Source of the DNA: Solimicrobium silvestre
GTDB taxonomy: Bacteria > Pseudomonadota > Gammaproteobacteria > Burkholderiales > Burkholderiaceae_D
NCBI RefSeq assembly: GCF_002976435.1
Contig: NZ_PUGF01000008.1
Location: 62,001-126,000, forward strand
Length of the DNA: 64,000 nt
Reading direction: 5' to 3'
Shown here: positions 47,012-56,547 of the stretch, one piece after another
How the letters are laid out: every line of letters begins with the position of its first letter
Position numbering within the stretch: the first letter of the stretch is position 1
Notes under the pieces: generated by a model
Told to the model about the DNA's origin: nothing
The model's input: the letters and a program-made list of their open reading frames with translations, nothing else
The model's database searches: none
Translations under genes and position numbers: made by a program

Positions 47012-49111
47012 TTATTTTTCCTCACGACTTTTTTGAATTTCCTTATTACTGACCCGCCCGGCGGGAGATGCAGTCGGCTCAGACTTTGGTGCACTACGCG
47101 TCCGTAGCGCTTTGTTCAACTCCGCTGGACAGTCAATGATCGGTGTCGTACCCAAGTTCACCGAGGCCAACGCAGCGGCTGGCGGGGACAGAGCCGCTAG
47201 TGCAATCGCTGCCGTAGCCCTCAGCACAAGCGGGCCCTTGTAGGGGCCAACATCTGGATGCTCGAAACTGCCCTTGGCGTACAGTGGTGAACGCAAGGAA
47301 AATATGCGCATTCCCTTAGTATTAGGCCGCACATCCAGATTTAACAGTTCGCGGGACAGATCTACTTCGCCGGTTATATTAACGATAGCGTCGTCGGTAT
47401 CTATAACAAAATGCCGCACCCCGGCCACACCCGCATTAACGGCAAAATCACTCACCAAACAGTTCAACCGCACTTGTTTATCGCCAAACATTTTCACGAA
47501 CAACACATTTGCAACGTTCAGTCCGGCTGCCTCCAAGATATACCGACTTACCGATCCCTGACTCATCGTTGCGACCAACTCTCCATTCGAGCTGGCGAGC
47601 ATCGCCGATACCGAATTGCCGTGCCCAGTCAATGCGGCATCGCCATTAATCTCTCCAAAACTCGCTTTCATCGATTGCAGCGTCGGGAACAACTCGCGTA
47701 GTTGTAGGTTACGCGCCGCCATTTTTATCTGCGCATCAATCGCGGGCTTCCGACCGTCCAACACAATATTGGATGTAACGTCACCACCGGCCAGTCCAAA
47801 GTACAGCGGCGCCAGGCTGAGTACCTTGTTCTCTAAATGAATATCTGTGACGATGTTGTCGAGCGGAATATCGTGAGTCCGGATCAAATGTTTTCCGCTG
47901 AATTTCACGTCAGCATCAAGCGCTCCCCACTGAGCAGTATGGAATTGCTCGACCGGCAAGGCTTTTCCGTCAGGCTGAATCGGCGCCTCGCCACGCGCTA
48001 TTTTATGTTCATTGCTATCTGCGCCGATTATCGGGCCGAGATCATCCAATCTCAACTGGTTAGACGTTACGGCACCGCGCAAAAGTGGACGCGGCAAACG
48101 GTAGACATACTGCAGCGTGCCAGCCAGATCACTCGCGCCGACGGTACCAATGAAATTTTGATAGGTCCAGTTCCAATTAGCGTGTTCCTTTTGCCCCAGC
48201 AAACGGCCACGCGTCTTGTATGCCGCAGTTTCAGGCAACAGCACACCGGTCAATGGGTAGAGCGCCGCTAGGCTGGTGCCGCCCAGTGTCAGTTCCACGT
48301 TGATGCCGGAGGGTGCGCGCGGGTCGGTGATAACGCCATTGAATGCAATCTTGTTTGCGCCGATCTGCATATCCGCCTGTATCGGAAAAACTGTGCTTTT
48401 GTTTTCCAGGGTCAGCACCGAGCCCAACTTGCCACTGCCAGATATAGCTGCGTGATGGTAAGTGCCGCCAAGAATAAATTGAAGGCCGAATTGCTGCGCT
48501 GTCAGGGCATTTTTAGTTTGATCCGGCGCAGCTAAGGCATCACCGGCAACCGAAGTAGCCCGAGCGTGTAAATCGAGATTGATGCCGTAGTCGACGTAAC
48601 GCATATTGCCATCGGCGAAGGCCAGACGCTGTATCTGTACAGCCCAAGTCGATGGCCCGTTATCTGGCAACGACCAACTGTTGCTTCCATCAGCCCGCCG
48701 TTCGAGCACGACCAGCGGCGTATCCAAATCAAGTTCGGTCACAATCGCTTCCTTACTCAGAAGCGCGAACGGCTTCAACAACACAACAACACGGCGTGCG
48801 CTTGCCATTTGAGCGCCGACATGGCTCCAGGAAGGATTGCTGATTTGTACGTCGTCAGCGCTAATACGCAGGATGGGAAGAGTAGTCAGATAACGCTCCC
48901 AGCCAGACTCCGTCTGCGATCCAGATATAAGCTGTATTTTCAGATCACCACGCACTGCAAAGTCACGGCCAATGCTACTTGATACTGTACGGTTAATGAA
49001 TGGCCGCGCTTGGTTCCAATCGTACGTAAATAACAACGTCATAGAAATAACGACGATGAGCAATAGGGGTGCTGTGATGTAGAACAGAATTTTAAGAAAT
49101 TTTGCAGGCAT
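47012..49111 (-). CDS. AsmA family protein
   Basis: 699 residues. N-terminal anchor MPAKFLKILFYITAPLLLIV, then a long, beta-rich periplasmic body with repeating strands. AsmA hallmarks: FINRTVSSSIGRDFAVRGDL, near-start ISNPSWSHVGAQMASARRV and a C-terminal section SLRSPLYAKGSFEHPDVGPY. AsmA-like proteins form lipid-transfer bridges between the membranes. It stands alone on the minus strand. Confidence 0.92.
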   Translation of the reverse strand: MPAKFLKILFYITAPLLLIVVISMTLLFTYDWNQARPFINRTVSSSIGRDFAVRGDLKIQLISGSQTESGWERYLTTLPILRISADDVQISNPSWSHVGAQMASARRVVVLLKPFALLSKEAIVTELDLDTPLVVLERRADGSNSWSLPDNGPSTWAVQIQRLAFADGNMRYVDYGINLDLHARATSVAGDALAAPDQTKNALTAQQFGLQFILGGTYHHAAISGSGKLGSVLTLENKSTVFPIQADMQIGANKIAFNGVITDPRAPSGINVELTLGGTSLAALYPLTGVLLPETAAYKTRGRLLGQKEHANWNWTYQNFIGTVGASDLAGTLQYVYRLPRPLLRGAVTSNQLRLDDLGPIIGADSNEHKIARGEAPIQPDGKALPVEQFHTAQWGALDADVKFSGKHLIRTHDIPLDNIVTDIHLENKVLSLAPLYFGLAGGDVTSNIVLDGRKPAIDAQIKMAARNLQLRELFPTLQSMKASFGEINGDAALTGHGNSVSAMLASSNGELVATMSQGSVSRYILEAAGLNVANVLFVKMFGDKQVRLNCLVSDFAVNAGVAGVRHFVIDTDDAIVNITGEVDLSRELLNLDVRPNTKGMRIFSLRSPLYAKGSFEHPDVGPYKGPLVLRATAAIALAALSPPAAALASVNLGTTPIIDCPAELNKALRTRSAPKSEPTASPAGRVSNKEIQKSREEK

Positions 49112-49445
49112 GACTTTTCCAGGATATTGGGCTAAGTCTTCCGACTTGCCATAACCTTGTTTACAAGAATTTCAAGGTGAAGTCTGTACGCTAGCAGACA
49201 ATGGGTATTATCAGGGGTCGTCAATCAGAGCCGACTTTTTATCGTCTCATTGCCGCCATTCTTTAATTACAGACAACAATTTAAAAATTGGAAAATAGCT
49301 TTTTTCTTCCAATGTCCGCAATGGAAGCAGCAGGCATTCAACATGTCGTCCTGAACACTGGTGGTCTCTGTCCACAAGAGACATAGGCAGTTCATGAAAG
49401 CCCCCCATTAGTATCCAAGCGCTTTAATAAGACTTGCCTATCGTC
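49112..49445. other. Intergenic region with no recognised gene
   Basis: 334 nt. A dyad around ATTGGAA/TTCCAAT near 49290-49315 is the only structure. No open frame is supported. Confidence 0.4.
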
Positions 49446-49994
49446 TCATGGTTTCTTTGGTACCCAAGCTGCGCTTGTTCCTTCGTAGAAATGTGGCCCA
49501 CTCGGTGGCTCAGGAATGAGTTTGTACCGATTGACAGTTGGCAATGAAGTGCCTGCGCCAGAGAAAACGGCAAAATTTTTCTCAATTACTTGTATGACAC
49601 ATTGGCTAAAGAGAACTGGATGAACCAAGAAACTTCCGTTAGCTTCGACTGTAATAGCATCTTGTATGTCGTGACTTAGCACGCCTACAGGTAAGTCCTT
49701 ACCACCACTCGTTTTCAGAGAAAGCGTGGCTTCATGCAAAAAGCCATTGCGATAAACATTCCAGAACTTTCTAGCAACCTGCACATTTGCTAGAGCTCCG
49801 AACAGGTTATACAAATCAGTCATACACGCGTCAGAGAGGCCGTCGCTCGGGGTGAGTCCGTTTTTCTGCCGAAGGTAGCGTTCGAGAAGAGGAAGCGAAA
49901 GTATGAAAACTGCGATGCCGGATTCACGCCTTGGATACATTCCGTTTAGGGTGTACACATACCATTCTCTGAAGTTTTTGAGGTCGGCATTCAT
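49446..49994 (-). CDS. Unknown protein with HEPN-like RNGFLH motif
   Basis: 182 residues from ATG 49994, where GGAAGACACC lies upstream; the frame opens at 50018. Mostly helical: FREWYVYTLNGMYPRRESGI, then LSLPLLERYLRQKNGL. The segment VARKFWNVYRNGFLHEATLS contains R-x4-H, as in HEPN domains, many of which are RNases in toxin or defence systems and others inactive. No membrane span and no partner nucleotidyltransferase next door. It has the look of an accessory gene, but no function can be assigned. Confidence 0.6.
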   Translation of the reverse strand: MNADLKNFREWYVYTLNGMYPRRESGIAVFILSLPLLERYLRQKNGLTPSDGLSDACMTDLYNLFGALANVQVARKFWNVYRNGFLHEATLSLKTSGGKDLPVGVLSHDIQDAITVEANGSFLVHPVLFSQCVIQVIEKNFAVFSGAGTSLPTVNRYKLIPEPPSGPHFYEGTSAAWVPKKP

Positions 49995-50222
49995 GGTGTC
50001 TTCCGTTATAAGCGTCAAGTAAGTATTCGCAGTTATCTAACAACCTAGATGTGAGCATCTTTATTCGCCCCCATTATTTAAATGGTTGTCTTATTTGTGC
50101 CGTGAAGCGTCGATCACCAAAATATACTGACTGACAACTCATTTCAGTATTACAGAAACTCATCGATTTGAAAAATTAATTAAAAAAATACTCCAACATG
50201 AGGATGTATAAAAGACGAAAAT

Positions 50223-50253
50223 AAATGCGTAAATAAGGCTTATTTACGCATTT
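50223..50253 (-). terminator. Intrinsic terminator of the gsh-pts operon
   Basis: AAATGCGTAAATAA and TTATTTACGCATTT form a 14-bp stem with a 3-nt loop, and on the minus strand ATTTATTTTCGTCTTTT follows. It lies 17 nt past the ptsI stop. Confidence 0.85.
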
Positions 50254-50270
50254 ATATGATCCCTGATTGA

Positions 50271-52013
50271 TCACAACAACTGCAATGCGCGGATACCTTC
50301 CGCGATCACTTCCGGCTCATAGCTGCGTAAGATTTTTTTGATAATGGGATTAAACAGCAGCAAATCGATATTCATCACTTCCTGTTTAATTTCCAGCAGT
50401 TGCGCAGGCGGCATGGAAAGCTCTCTAAAACCCATTCCCAGCAACAAACGCGTCAGCTTGATATCACCGGCCATGCCACCGCAAATTGCGACTGGAATTC
50501 CCGCCTTATCCGCCGCTGCGACCGTCATCGCGAGCAGCTGCAAAATCGCAGGATGCACATCATCGTACAAATGCGCTACAGCGTAATCGGCACGGTCGAT
50601 TGCCAAGGTGTATTGAATTAAATCGTTGGTGCCGATGGAGAGAAAATCCATTTTTTTGACGAACATCGGCAAGCTCAGTGCAGCTGCCGGTACTTCTATC
50701 ATCGCCCCCACTTTAATGTCAGCATCAAATGCAATACCCTGCAAAATCAGTTGCTGTTTGGCTTGCGCCACCATCGCCAGCGTTTGATCAATTTCAAACA
50801 AATGCGACAACATCGGAATCAGGATATTGACCTTGCCAAACGCCGAAGCGCGCAAAATCGCTCGCAATTGGGTTAAGAATAATTGCGGCTCGGCCAGGCA
50901 ATAACGGATCGCACGCAAACCCAAGGCCGGGTTCAAGGTGGCAACATCAGCTTCATCCAGAGGCTTGTCGGCACCGACGTCCAAGGTGCGTATCGTAACT
51001 GGCCGGCCTTTCATAGCCTGCACGGTAGCGCGATATGCTTCAAACTGTTCCTCTTCAGAAGGCAAGATGCCGTCGCGTCCCATGAACAGGAATTCAGATC
51101 GAAACAAACCTACGCCGGAAGCACCAACTTCATTCGCGGCGGCAGCATGCTCTGGTAATTCGATATTGGCTAACAGGGTAATTGGCGTGCCGTCTTTGGT
51201 AACTGCCGAGGTCTTTTTTAACTTGGCGAGTTTTTTACGGAAGCGTTGAATTGCTGCTTGCTTTTCGCGATATTCGTCAAGAATAATCTGCTGCGGGGCG
51301 ACGATCACCACGCCAGCTACGCTGTCAATAATTAACCAGTCGTCTTGCTGAATTAAATGACTGGCGTTACCCATTCCCACCACGGCCGGAATACCTAAAC
51401 TACGAGAAACAATGGCGGTATGCGAGCTGCGTCCACCTTCATCGGTTACAAAACCAACGAAGGCAGAGTCTTGGAATTGCATCATGTCGGCCGGTGAAAT
51501 ATCACGCGCCACGACGATCATGTGGGTATTTAATTCATCCACGCCCGCATTCGGGGGCAGTGTAGTGGCGCTGCCGGTCAGTAGTTTTAACAGACGGTCA
51601 GCGACTTGTTCGATATCGGCTTTGCGTTCCCGCAGGTAGTCGTCTTCAATTTCATCAAACTGCGCTAACAGCACATCAATTTGAGTGACCAAAGCCCATT
51701 CCGCGTTGTAATGACGGGTGCGGATAATTTCCAACGGCGCTTGCGCCAACATCGGATCGGACAAAAACAGCGAATGCACATCCAAAAATGCACCCAACTC
51801 GGAGGGCGCATCAGCAGGTAAATCAGACCAGATTTTTTGCAACTCACGCTCTGCTTCTGCCAGGGCATTTTGCAGCCGCAGTACTTCCGCCTCGACTTGC
51901 TCTTGCCCCACCAGGTAATGCTGCACTTCCAACGCAGCAGGGCGCAACAAATGCGCACGACCTATCGCAATTCCGCGTGAAACAGGTATACCTTGCAATG
52001 TAAATGAGGCCAT
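50271..52013 (-). CDS. ptsI: PTS enzyme I (phosphoenolpyruvate-protein phosphotransferase)
   Basis: 580 residues. The phospho-histidine lies in EGGRSSHTAIVSR (His198). The C-terminal TIM barrel binds PEP: SIGTNDLIQYTLAIDRAD and the Cys-bearing VAICGGMAGD. It starts the PEP-to-HPr relay. No sugar permease (EIIBC) is nearby, so with the mannose-type EIIA it probably works as a regulatory PTS. It is last in gshA-gshB-EIIA-ptsH-ptsI. Confidence 0.97.
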   Translation of the reverse strand: MASFTLQGIPVSRGIAIGRAHLLRPAALEVQHYLVGQEQVEAEVLRLQNALAEAERELQKIWSDLPADAPSELGAFLDVHSLFLSDPMLAQAPLEIIRTRHYNAEWALVTQIDVLLAQFDEIEDDYLRERKADIEQVADRLLKLLTGSATTLPPNAGVDELNTHMIVVARDISPADMMQFQDSAFVGFVTDEGGRSSHTAIVSRSLGIPAVVGMGNASHLIQQDDWLIIDSVAGVVIVAPQQIILDEYREKQAAIQRFRKKLAKLKKTSAVTKDGTPITLLANIELPEHAAAANEVGASGVGLFRSEFLFMGRDGILPSEEEQFEAYRATVQAMKGRPVTIRTLDVGADKPLDEADVATLNPALGLRAIRYCLAEPQLFLTQLRAILRASAFGKVNILIPMLSHLFEIDQTLAMVAQAKQQLILQGIAFDADIKVGAMIEVPAAALSLPMFVKKMDFLSIGTNDLIQYTLAIDRADYAVAHLYDDVHPAILQLLAMTVAAADKAGIPVAICGGMAGDIKLTRLLLGMGFRELSMPPAQLLEIKQEVMNIDLLLFNPIIKKILRSYEPEVIAEGIRALQLL

Positions 52014-52135
52014 GTTTCTCCGTTATTTTTAATTTTTGTTTTTAATTTGTATTATTGGCTGACGATTTTGTTACGGTAAATTGGTAGCGCCGTCCCTTGC
52101 TAACTACCGCTGTTACCTCAGCTTTTACGACCTTA

Positions 52136-52405
52136 TTACTCCCCTTCACCAAATTTTTCGGCGATTAAGGTAGCAATAGCAGTGCTGCATTCTTGTTCGT
52201 CGGTACCGGTCGTTTCCAGGGTAATCCGGCTGCCTTTACCGGCCGCCAACATCATCACACCCATAATCGATTTGCCGTTGACTCGTTTATTGTTCCGCAT
52301 AACCCAAACTTCCGATGCGTATTTTGATGCCAATTGCGTGAATTTAGCCGATGCTCGCGCATGGAGACCAAGCTTATTAACAATTTCCAATTCCACCTGC
52401 ACCAT
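52136..52405 (-). CDS. ptsH: HPr phosphocarrier protein
   Basis: 89 residues from ATG 52405 with AAGGGA upstream; a longer frame begins at 52456. His15 is in KLGLHARASAKFTQLA, and the regulatory serine in GKSIMGVMMLAA, suggesting control by HPr kinase. Length is normal. Confidence 0.97.
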   Translation of the reverse strand: MVQVELEIVNKLGLHARASAKFTQLASKYASEVWVMRNNKRVNGKSIMGVMMLAAGKGSRITLETTGTDEQECSTAIATLIAEKFGEGE

Positions 52406-52468
52406 ATATTCCCTTTTTACTTTTGAATTAATTGTTTGTGTTGTAACGCATAGCACCTAATTGTCCTA

Positions 52469-52876
52469 TTAGCCTGGCGCTATCCGCAAACGGTTATCTA
52501 CTCTCACTGCACCATTTTGTGCACCGGCCTGTGCCATTTCAAACACCACGTCCAAATTATCATGACGATAGGTAAGGGCCCGCAGCAACATCGGTAAACT
52601 CAAGCCCGCCAACACCGCAACTTGGTCCAACGCATCCAGTTTTTGGCTGCAATTGGAAGGAGTTCCACCACATACATCCGTCAAAACCAACACCCCATTA
52701 CCTAAATTCAGACGCGCAATCGCCAGTTTGGCGAGCTGAATCACTTCTTCCGGATTTTGATCTGGCATCACATCAATTGCCTCAAGATGCTCAGGCATGC
52801 ATCTAAACACATGTCGAGCAGCCGTTATAAAGGCATTGCCTAGCGGTGCATGCGCCATGATGAGGATTCCAACCAT
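52469..52876 (-). CDS. PTS EIIA component, mannose family
   Basis: 135 residues. The phospho-histidine is at residue 9 (IMAHAPLGNAF). VLVLTDVCGGTPSNCSQKL is the typical second motif. Without a cognate IIBCD here it is likely regulatory. It lies 3 nt after gshB and 63 nt before ptsH. Confidence 0.93.
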   Translation of the reverse strand: MVGILIMAHAPLGNAFITAARHVFRCMPEHLEAIDVMPDQNPEEVIQLAKLAIARLNLGNGVLVLTDVCGGTPSNCSQKLDALDQVAVLAGLSLPMLLRALTYRHDNLDVVFEMAQAGAQNGAVRVDNRLRIAPG

Positions 52877-52879
52877 TAC

Positions 52880-53812
52880 TTATGCTCGCTCTAATTCATC
52901 AATAAACAGTGCAGCAACATCAAACCCTGTTTGTTGAGTTATTTCCTGGAAACAAGTAGGGCTAGTGACATTCACTTCGGTTAAGAAGTTCCCTATGACA
53001 TCACAACCGACTAATAATAAACCGCGTTGCGCTAAAATCGGTGCCAACGCTTCGGCAATTTCCGTATCGCGCGCCGACAATGGTTGCGCCACACCAACAC
53101 CACCCGCCGCCAGATTACCGCGCACTTCGCTTCCTTGCGGAATTCTTGCCAAGGAAAAGGGCACGACTTTGCCGCCGATCAGCAGTATTCGTTTGTCGCC
53201 CAACGTAATTTCAGGAATATAACGCTGCGCCATAATCGTGCGCGTACCGTTGCCGGTTAAGGTCTCAATAATCGAACCTAAATTCAAGCCATCGGCGCTG
53301 ACTTTAAAAACACCGGCTCCGCCCATGCCATCTAACGGCTTCAGGATAATATCTTGATGCTCGGCATGAAAGCGCCGTAAACGGACTTCGTCGCTGGTAA
53401 CCAGAGTGGGCGCGGTAAATTGCGGAAACTGCGCAATGCTGAGTTTTTCATTGTGACCACGAATCGCCGCAGGCTTATTAAATACCCGTGCGCCGCTCTG
53501 CTCCGCTAGCTCAAGCAAATAGGTGGCATACACATATTCCATATCAAACGGCGGATCTTTGCGCTGCAACACGGCATCAAACTCATTTAAACGCCGCTCT
53601 TCTGGCGCTTCAGCCTGATACCAGACCTCCTGACCAGTTAAGTGAATGCGCCGCACTTGCGCCACAACTTGCGCGCCCTCCAACGCCATGTCTTTCGGCA
53701 TAAAGGCATACAACTCGTGGCCGCGCTTGGCGGCTTCACGCATCATCGCAAAAGTGGTGTCTTTATAGATTTTGAAGTCGTCGAGTGGATCGGTTAAAAA
53801 AGCGATTTTCAT
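52880..53812 (-). CDS. gshB: Glutathione synthetase
   Basis: 310 residues. ATP-grasp features: LKPLDGMGGAGVFKVSADG, RYIPEITLGDKRILLIGG and EVNVTSPTCFQEITQQTG. It joins gamma-glutamylcysteine and glycine. It lies 11 nt after gshA on the same strand. Confidence 0.98.
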   Translation of the reverse strand: MKIAFLTDPLDDFKIYKDTTFAMMREAAKRGHELYAFMPKDMALEGAQVVAQVRRIHLTGQEVWYQAEAPEERRLNEFDAVLQRKDPPFDMEYVYATYLLELAEQSGARVFNKPAAIRGHNEKLSIAQFPQFTAPTLVTSDEVRLRRFHAEHQDIILKPLDGMGGAGVFKVSADGLNLGSIIETLTGNGTRTIMAQRYIPEITLGDKRILLIGGKVVPFSLARIPQGSEVRGNLAAGGVGVAQPLSARDTEIAEALAPILAQRGLLLVGCDVIGNFLTEVNVTSPTCFQEITQQTGFDVAALFIDELERA

Positions 53813-53823
53813 TCGGCACTCAC

Positions 53824-55122
53824 TTAATAGACTTCAGGATTTGGATCAGTCTTTTCTAATTCCAAAGAAGCTGCCAGCAAAGCCAATCGCGCAACCACGC
53901 CGTACATATAAAAACGGTTCGGTGATGCAGTGCCCGGTTTAGCATGCACGTCTGGTAAAGCATGTTGCTGAGCAAACGCCAATGGCACAAAGTGCGCACC
54001 CGGCGCATTCAAGTTTTCATCCACGCCACGGTCAGAATGCACCCGATAAAAACCGCCTACTACATAACGATCCATCATGTACACCACCGGCTCGGCGACG
54101 GCTTCGTTGATTTGTTCAAACGTATGTACACCTTCTTGAATAATCACATCACTGACTTCCAGGCCTTCTTTTACAACGGCCATTTTGTTACGCTGCTTAC
54201 GATTCAAATCTTTCACGTCGCTTGCATCGCGCACGGTCATAATGCCCATGCCATAAGTACCGGCATCTGCTTTAACGATCACAAACGGTTTTTCTTTGAT
54301 GCCATATTCTTTGTATTTTTTGCGGATCTTGGTTAAAACCGCATCGACTTGCGCAGCCAGCAGATCTTCACCGATCCGTTCATGGAAATTAATTTGCGAT
54401 GCTTTGGCAAAATACGGATTCAACATCCACGGATCAACATCGACGATCTTGGCGAATTTTTTAACGACTTCATCGTAAGCGGCAAAATGATTGGTTTTAC
54501 GACGCACCGCCCAACCGGCGTGCAACGGTGGCAATAAAGTTTGTTCGTTCAGGTTTTCCAGAATAGAGGGAATCCCGGCGGATAAATCGTTATTCAGCAA
54601 AATGGTGCACGGATCAAAACCGGCCAACCCTAAGCGACGGCCATTGGCAGAGCGCTCTAGCGGTTCCATAGTGAGAATAGAGCCATCCGGCAATTCCAGA
54701 TTGGTTGGCTCTTTAATGTCTTCAGACAAACTACCCAAACGTACATTCAAACCGGTTTGTCTGAAAATTTGCATCAGACGCGCAACGTTTTGCAGATAGA
54801 AGGTATTGCGGGTATGGCGTTCAGGAATCAACAATAAATTTTTAGCGTCTGGGCAATATTTTTCTACGGCAGCCATCGCAGCCTGCACCGCCAACGGCAA
54901 CATTTCCGGCGCTAAATTATTAAAACCGCCCGGATACAAATTGGTATCGACTGGCGCTAGCTTAAAACCGGAATTGCGTAAATCGACTGAACAATAAAAC
55001 GGTGGCGTGTGCTCTTGCCATTCCAGACGGAACCAGCGCTCAATCGCAGGCGTTGCTTCTAATATTTTCTTTTCTAGTTCAAGCAGCGGGCCATTTAAGG
55101 CAGTAACAAGATGTGGGACCAT
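53824..55122 (-). CDS. gshA: Glutamate-cysteine ligase, proteobacterial type
   Basis: 432 residues. It belongs to the distinct proteobacterial GshA type rather than the E. coli type: WFRLEWQEHTPPFYCSVDLR, PEMLPLAVQAAMAAVEKYCP and IVKADAGTYGMGIMTVRDAS are recognisable. It makes gamma-glutamylcysteine. It heads the operon gshA-gshB-EIIA-ptsH-ptsI. AAGG precedes the ATG. Confidence 0.96.
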   Translation of the reverse strand: MVPHLVTALNGPLLELEKKILEATPAIERWFRLEWQEHTPPFYCSVDLRNSGFKLAPVDTNLYPGGFNNLAPEMLPLAVQAAMAAVEKYCPDAKNLLLIPERHTRNTFYLQNVARLMQIFRQTGLNVRLGSLSEDIKEPTNLELPDGSILTMEPLERSANGRRLGLAGFDPCTILLNNDLSAGIPSILENLNEQTLLPPLHAGWAVRRKTNHFAAYDEVVKKFAKIVDVDPWMLNPYFAKASQINFHERIGEDLLAAQVDAVLTKIRKKYKEYGIKEKPFVIVKADAGTYGMGIMTVRDASDVKDLNRKQRNKMAVVKEGLEVSDVIIQEGVHTFEQINEAVAEPVVYMMDRYVVGGFYRVHSDRGVDENLNAPGAHFVPLAFAQQHALPDVHAKPGTASPNRFYMYGVVARLALLAASLELEKTDPNPEVY

Positions 55123-55543
55123 AGATAACCTTAAGCGGGATGACGAGCAAACGATTCAATAACGTAAGTAACAACAAAATACGAATAAAAAACAATTTTA
55201 GCCGGATTTACCATTTTACGTTCTTGAGTGATGGCAACATAATTTGGGGTAAGGCGGTAATTATCAAGATACCGTCGCACATAATAAATAGAGCGCTGAC
55301 CTGATATCCCTTGAACAAGTCCAAGCTACGTTGCGTTTATTTTGCCAACAACGATAATTCTGTTATTTTGCCGAAATACAACTTTACACCAAGTGTTGCG
55401 TATTTTTTGCGTTTTTTGCCTGCGCTTTATCAGCGAATGCAGCAAACAACAGATTGCTGCATAAGGCTTACAATACGTCTTTTGTTACAGCACGACATCA
55501 GCGTTGGCCCACTTATTATTTACTTATTACATCCCATATCCCC
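55123..55543. other. Divergent region between gshA and the ferredoxin gene
   Basis: 421 nt with no gene. GCAGCA (near 55437) and TGCTGC (near 55456) make a small inverted repeat. It must hold both promoters, but I cannot place them. Confidence 0.4.
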
Positions 55544-55870
55544 ATGACTGAACCTTTATTTTTTCAACATCATGTGTTTTTTTGCGTGAATCAACGCGAT
55601 GACGGACGCGCTAGCTGCGCCGATTGTGGCGCGCTGGCTTCGCAAAAATATGCCAAACAGCGTATTAAGGAATTGAATTTAAGCGGCCCGGGTAAGATTC
55701 GCATCAATCAGGCCGGCTGCCTGGATCGCTGTGATGCGGGACCAGTGTTGGTAGTTTATCCAGAAGGCACTTGGTATACCTTTGTCGACAATCACGATAT
55801 TGATGAAATTATTGATTCCCATCTGGTGCATGGGAAAATTGTTCAACGCTTATTAATAGATCCAGCATGA
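55544..55870 (+). CDS. [2Fe-2S] thioredoxin-like ferredoxin
   Basis: 108 residues from ATG 55544; the frame opens 90 nt earlier but homologous proteins begin at MTEPLFFQHHVFFC. The thioredoxin-like ferredoxin cysteines are spread as C in VFFCVNQR, then CADCG and later INQAGCLDRCDAGP. It should carry electrons in the cytosol. Its stop overlaps the next gene's start (ATGA). Confidence 0.9.
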   Translation: MTEPLFFQHHVFFCVNQRDDGRASCADCGALASQKYAKQRIKELNLSGPGKIRINQAGCLDRCDAGPVLVVYPEGTWYTFVDNHDIDEIIDSHLVHGKIVQRLLIDPA

Positions 55871-56487
55871 ATGCTCAAACACGCTCTTTTTTCCTGACTG
55901 GCGGCGCTGGCCAAATGCAATGCGCGCTGGACTTACCGCTTGACCAAGCGCCAATCGGCATCGCTTTAGTTGCTCATCCGCATCCTTTATACGGCGGCAC
56001 GATGGACAACAAAGTCGCGCAAACTTTGGCGCGCACCTTTGTGGCATTGGGTTACGCGACCGCGCGAATGAATTTTCGCGGTGTTGAGCAATCCGAAGGT
56101 GTTCATGACCATGGCATTGGTGAAACTGAGGACATGCAGATTTTGTTAGCACACATGCAAACTTTGTACCCTGATCTGCCATTGGCACTATCCGGCTTTT
56201 CATTCGGCACCTTTGTTCAAAGCCGTTTACAACGTTTGCTGGCGGCACAAAACTCACCACCACAACGCCTGGTATTAATAGGATGTGCAGCAGGCAAATG
56301 GGAAATGGGCGAAGTTCCTGCTAGCACCATCCTGATCCACGGTGAACAAGACACAACTATCCCATTAACCGATGTATTTGATTGGGCGCGTCCGCAAGAC
56401 ATCCCCGTTACAGTTATTCCTGGTGCGGACCACTTTTTCCACCGCAAATTGCACCATATTAAAAATTTAGTAACAGCGCTTTGGTAG
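55867..56487 (+). CDS. Alpha/beta hydrolase
   Basis: 206 residues, the short COG2945-like hydrolase type. HPHPLYGGTMDNKV carries the oxyanion region, LALSGFSFGTFVQSRL the nucleophile elbow G-F-S-F-G, HGEQDTTIPLTDVFDW the acid and GADHFFHRKL the histidine. Substrate unknown. Overlap with the ferredoxin gene implies cotranslation. Confidence 0.92.
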   Translation: MNAQTRSFFLTGGAGQMQCALDLPLDQAPIGIALVAHPHPLYGGTMDNKVAQTLARTFVALGYATARMNFRGVEQSEGVHDHGIGETEDMQILLAHMQTLYPDLPLALSGFSFGTFVQSRLQRLLAAQNSPPQRLVLIGCAAGKWEMGEVPASTILIHGEQDTTIPLTDVFDWARPQDIPVTVIPGADHFFHRKLHHIKNLVTALW

Positions 56488-56547
56488 CTTAAGCGTTTAA
56501 TGTCACAATCTGTCTTTGTGTTTTATTTGGTATTAAATCAATCTATT

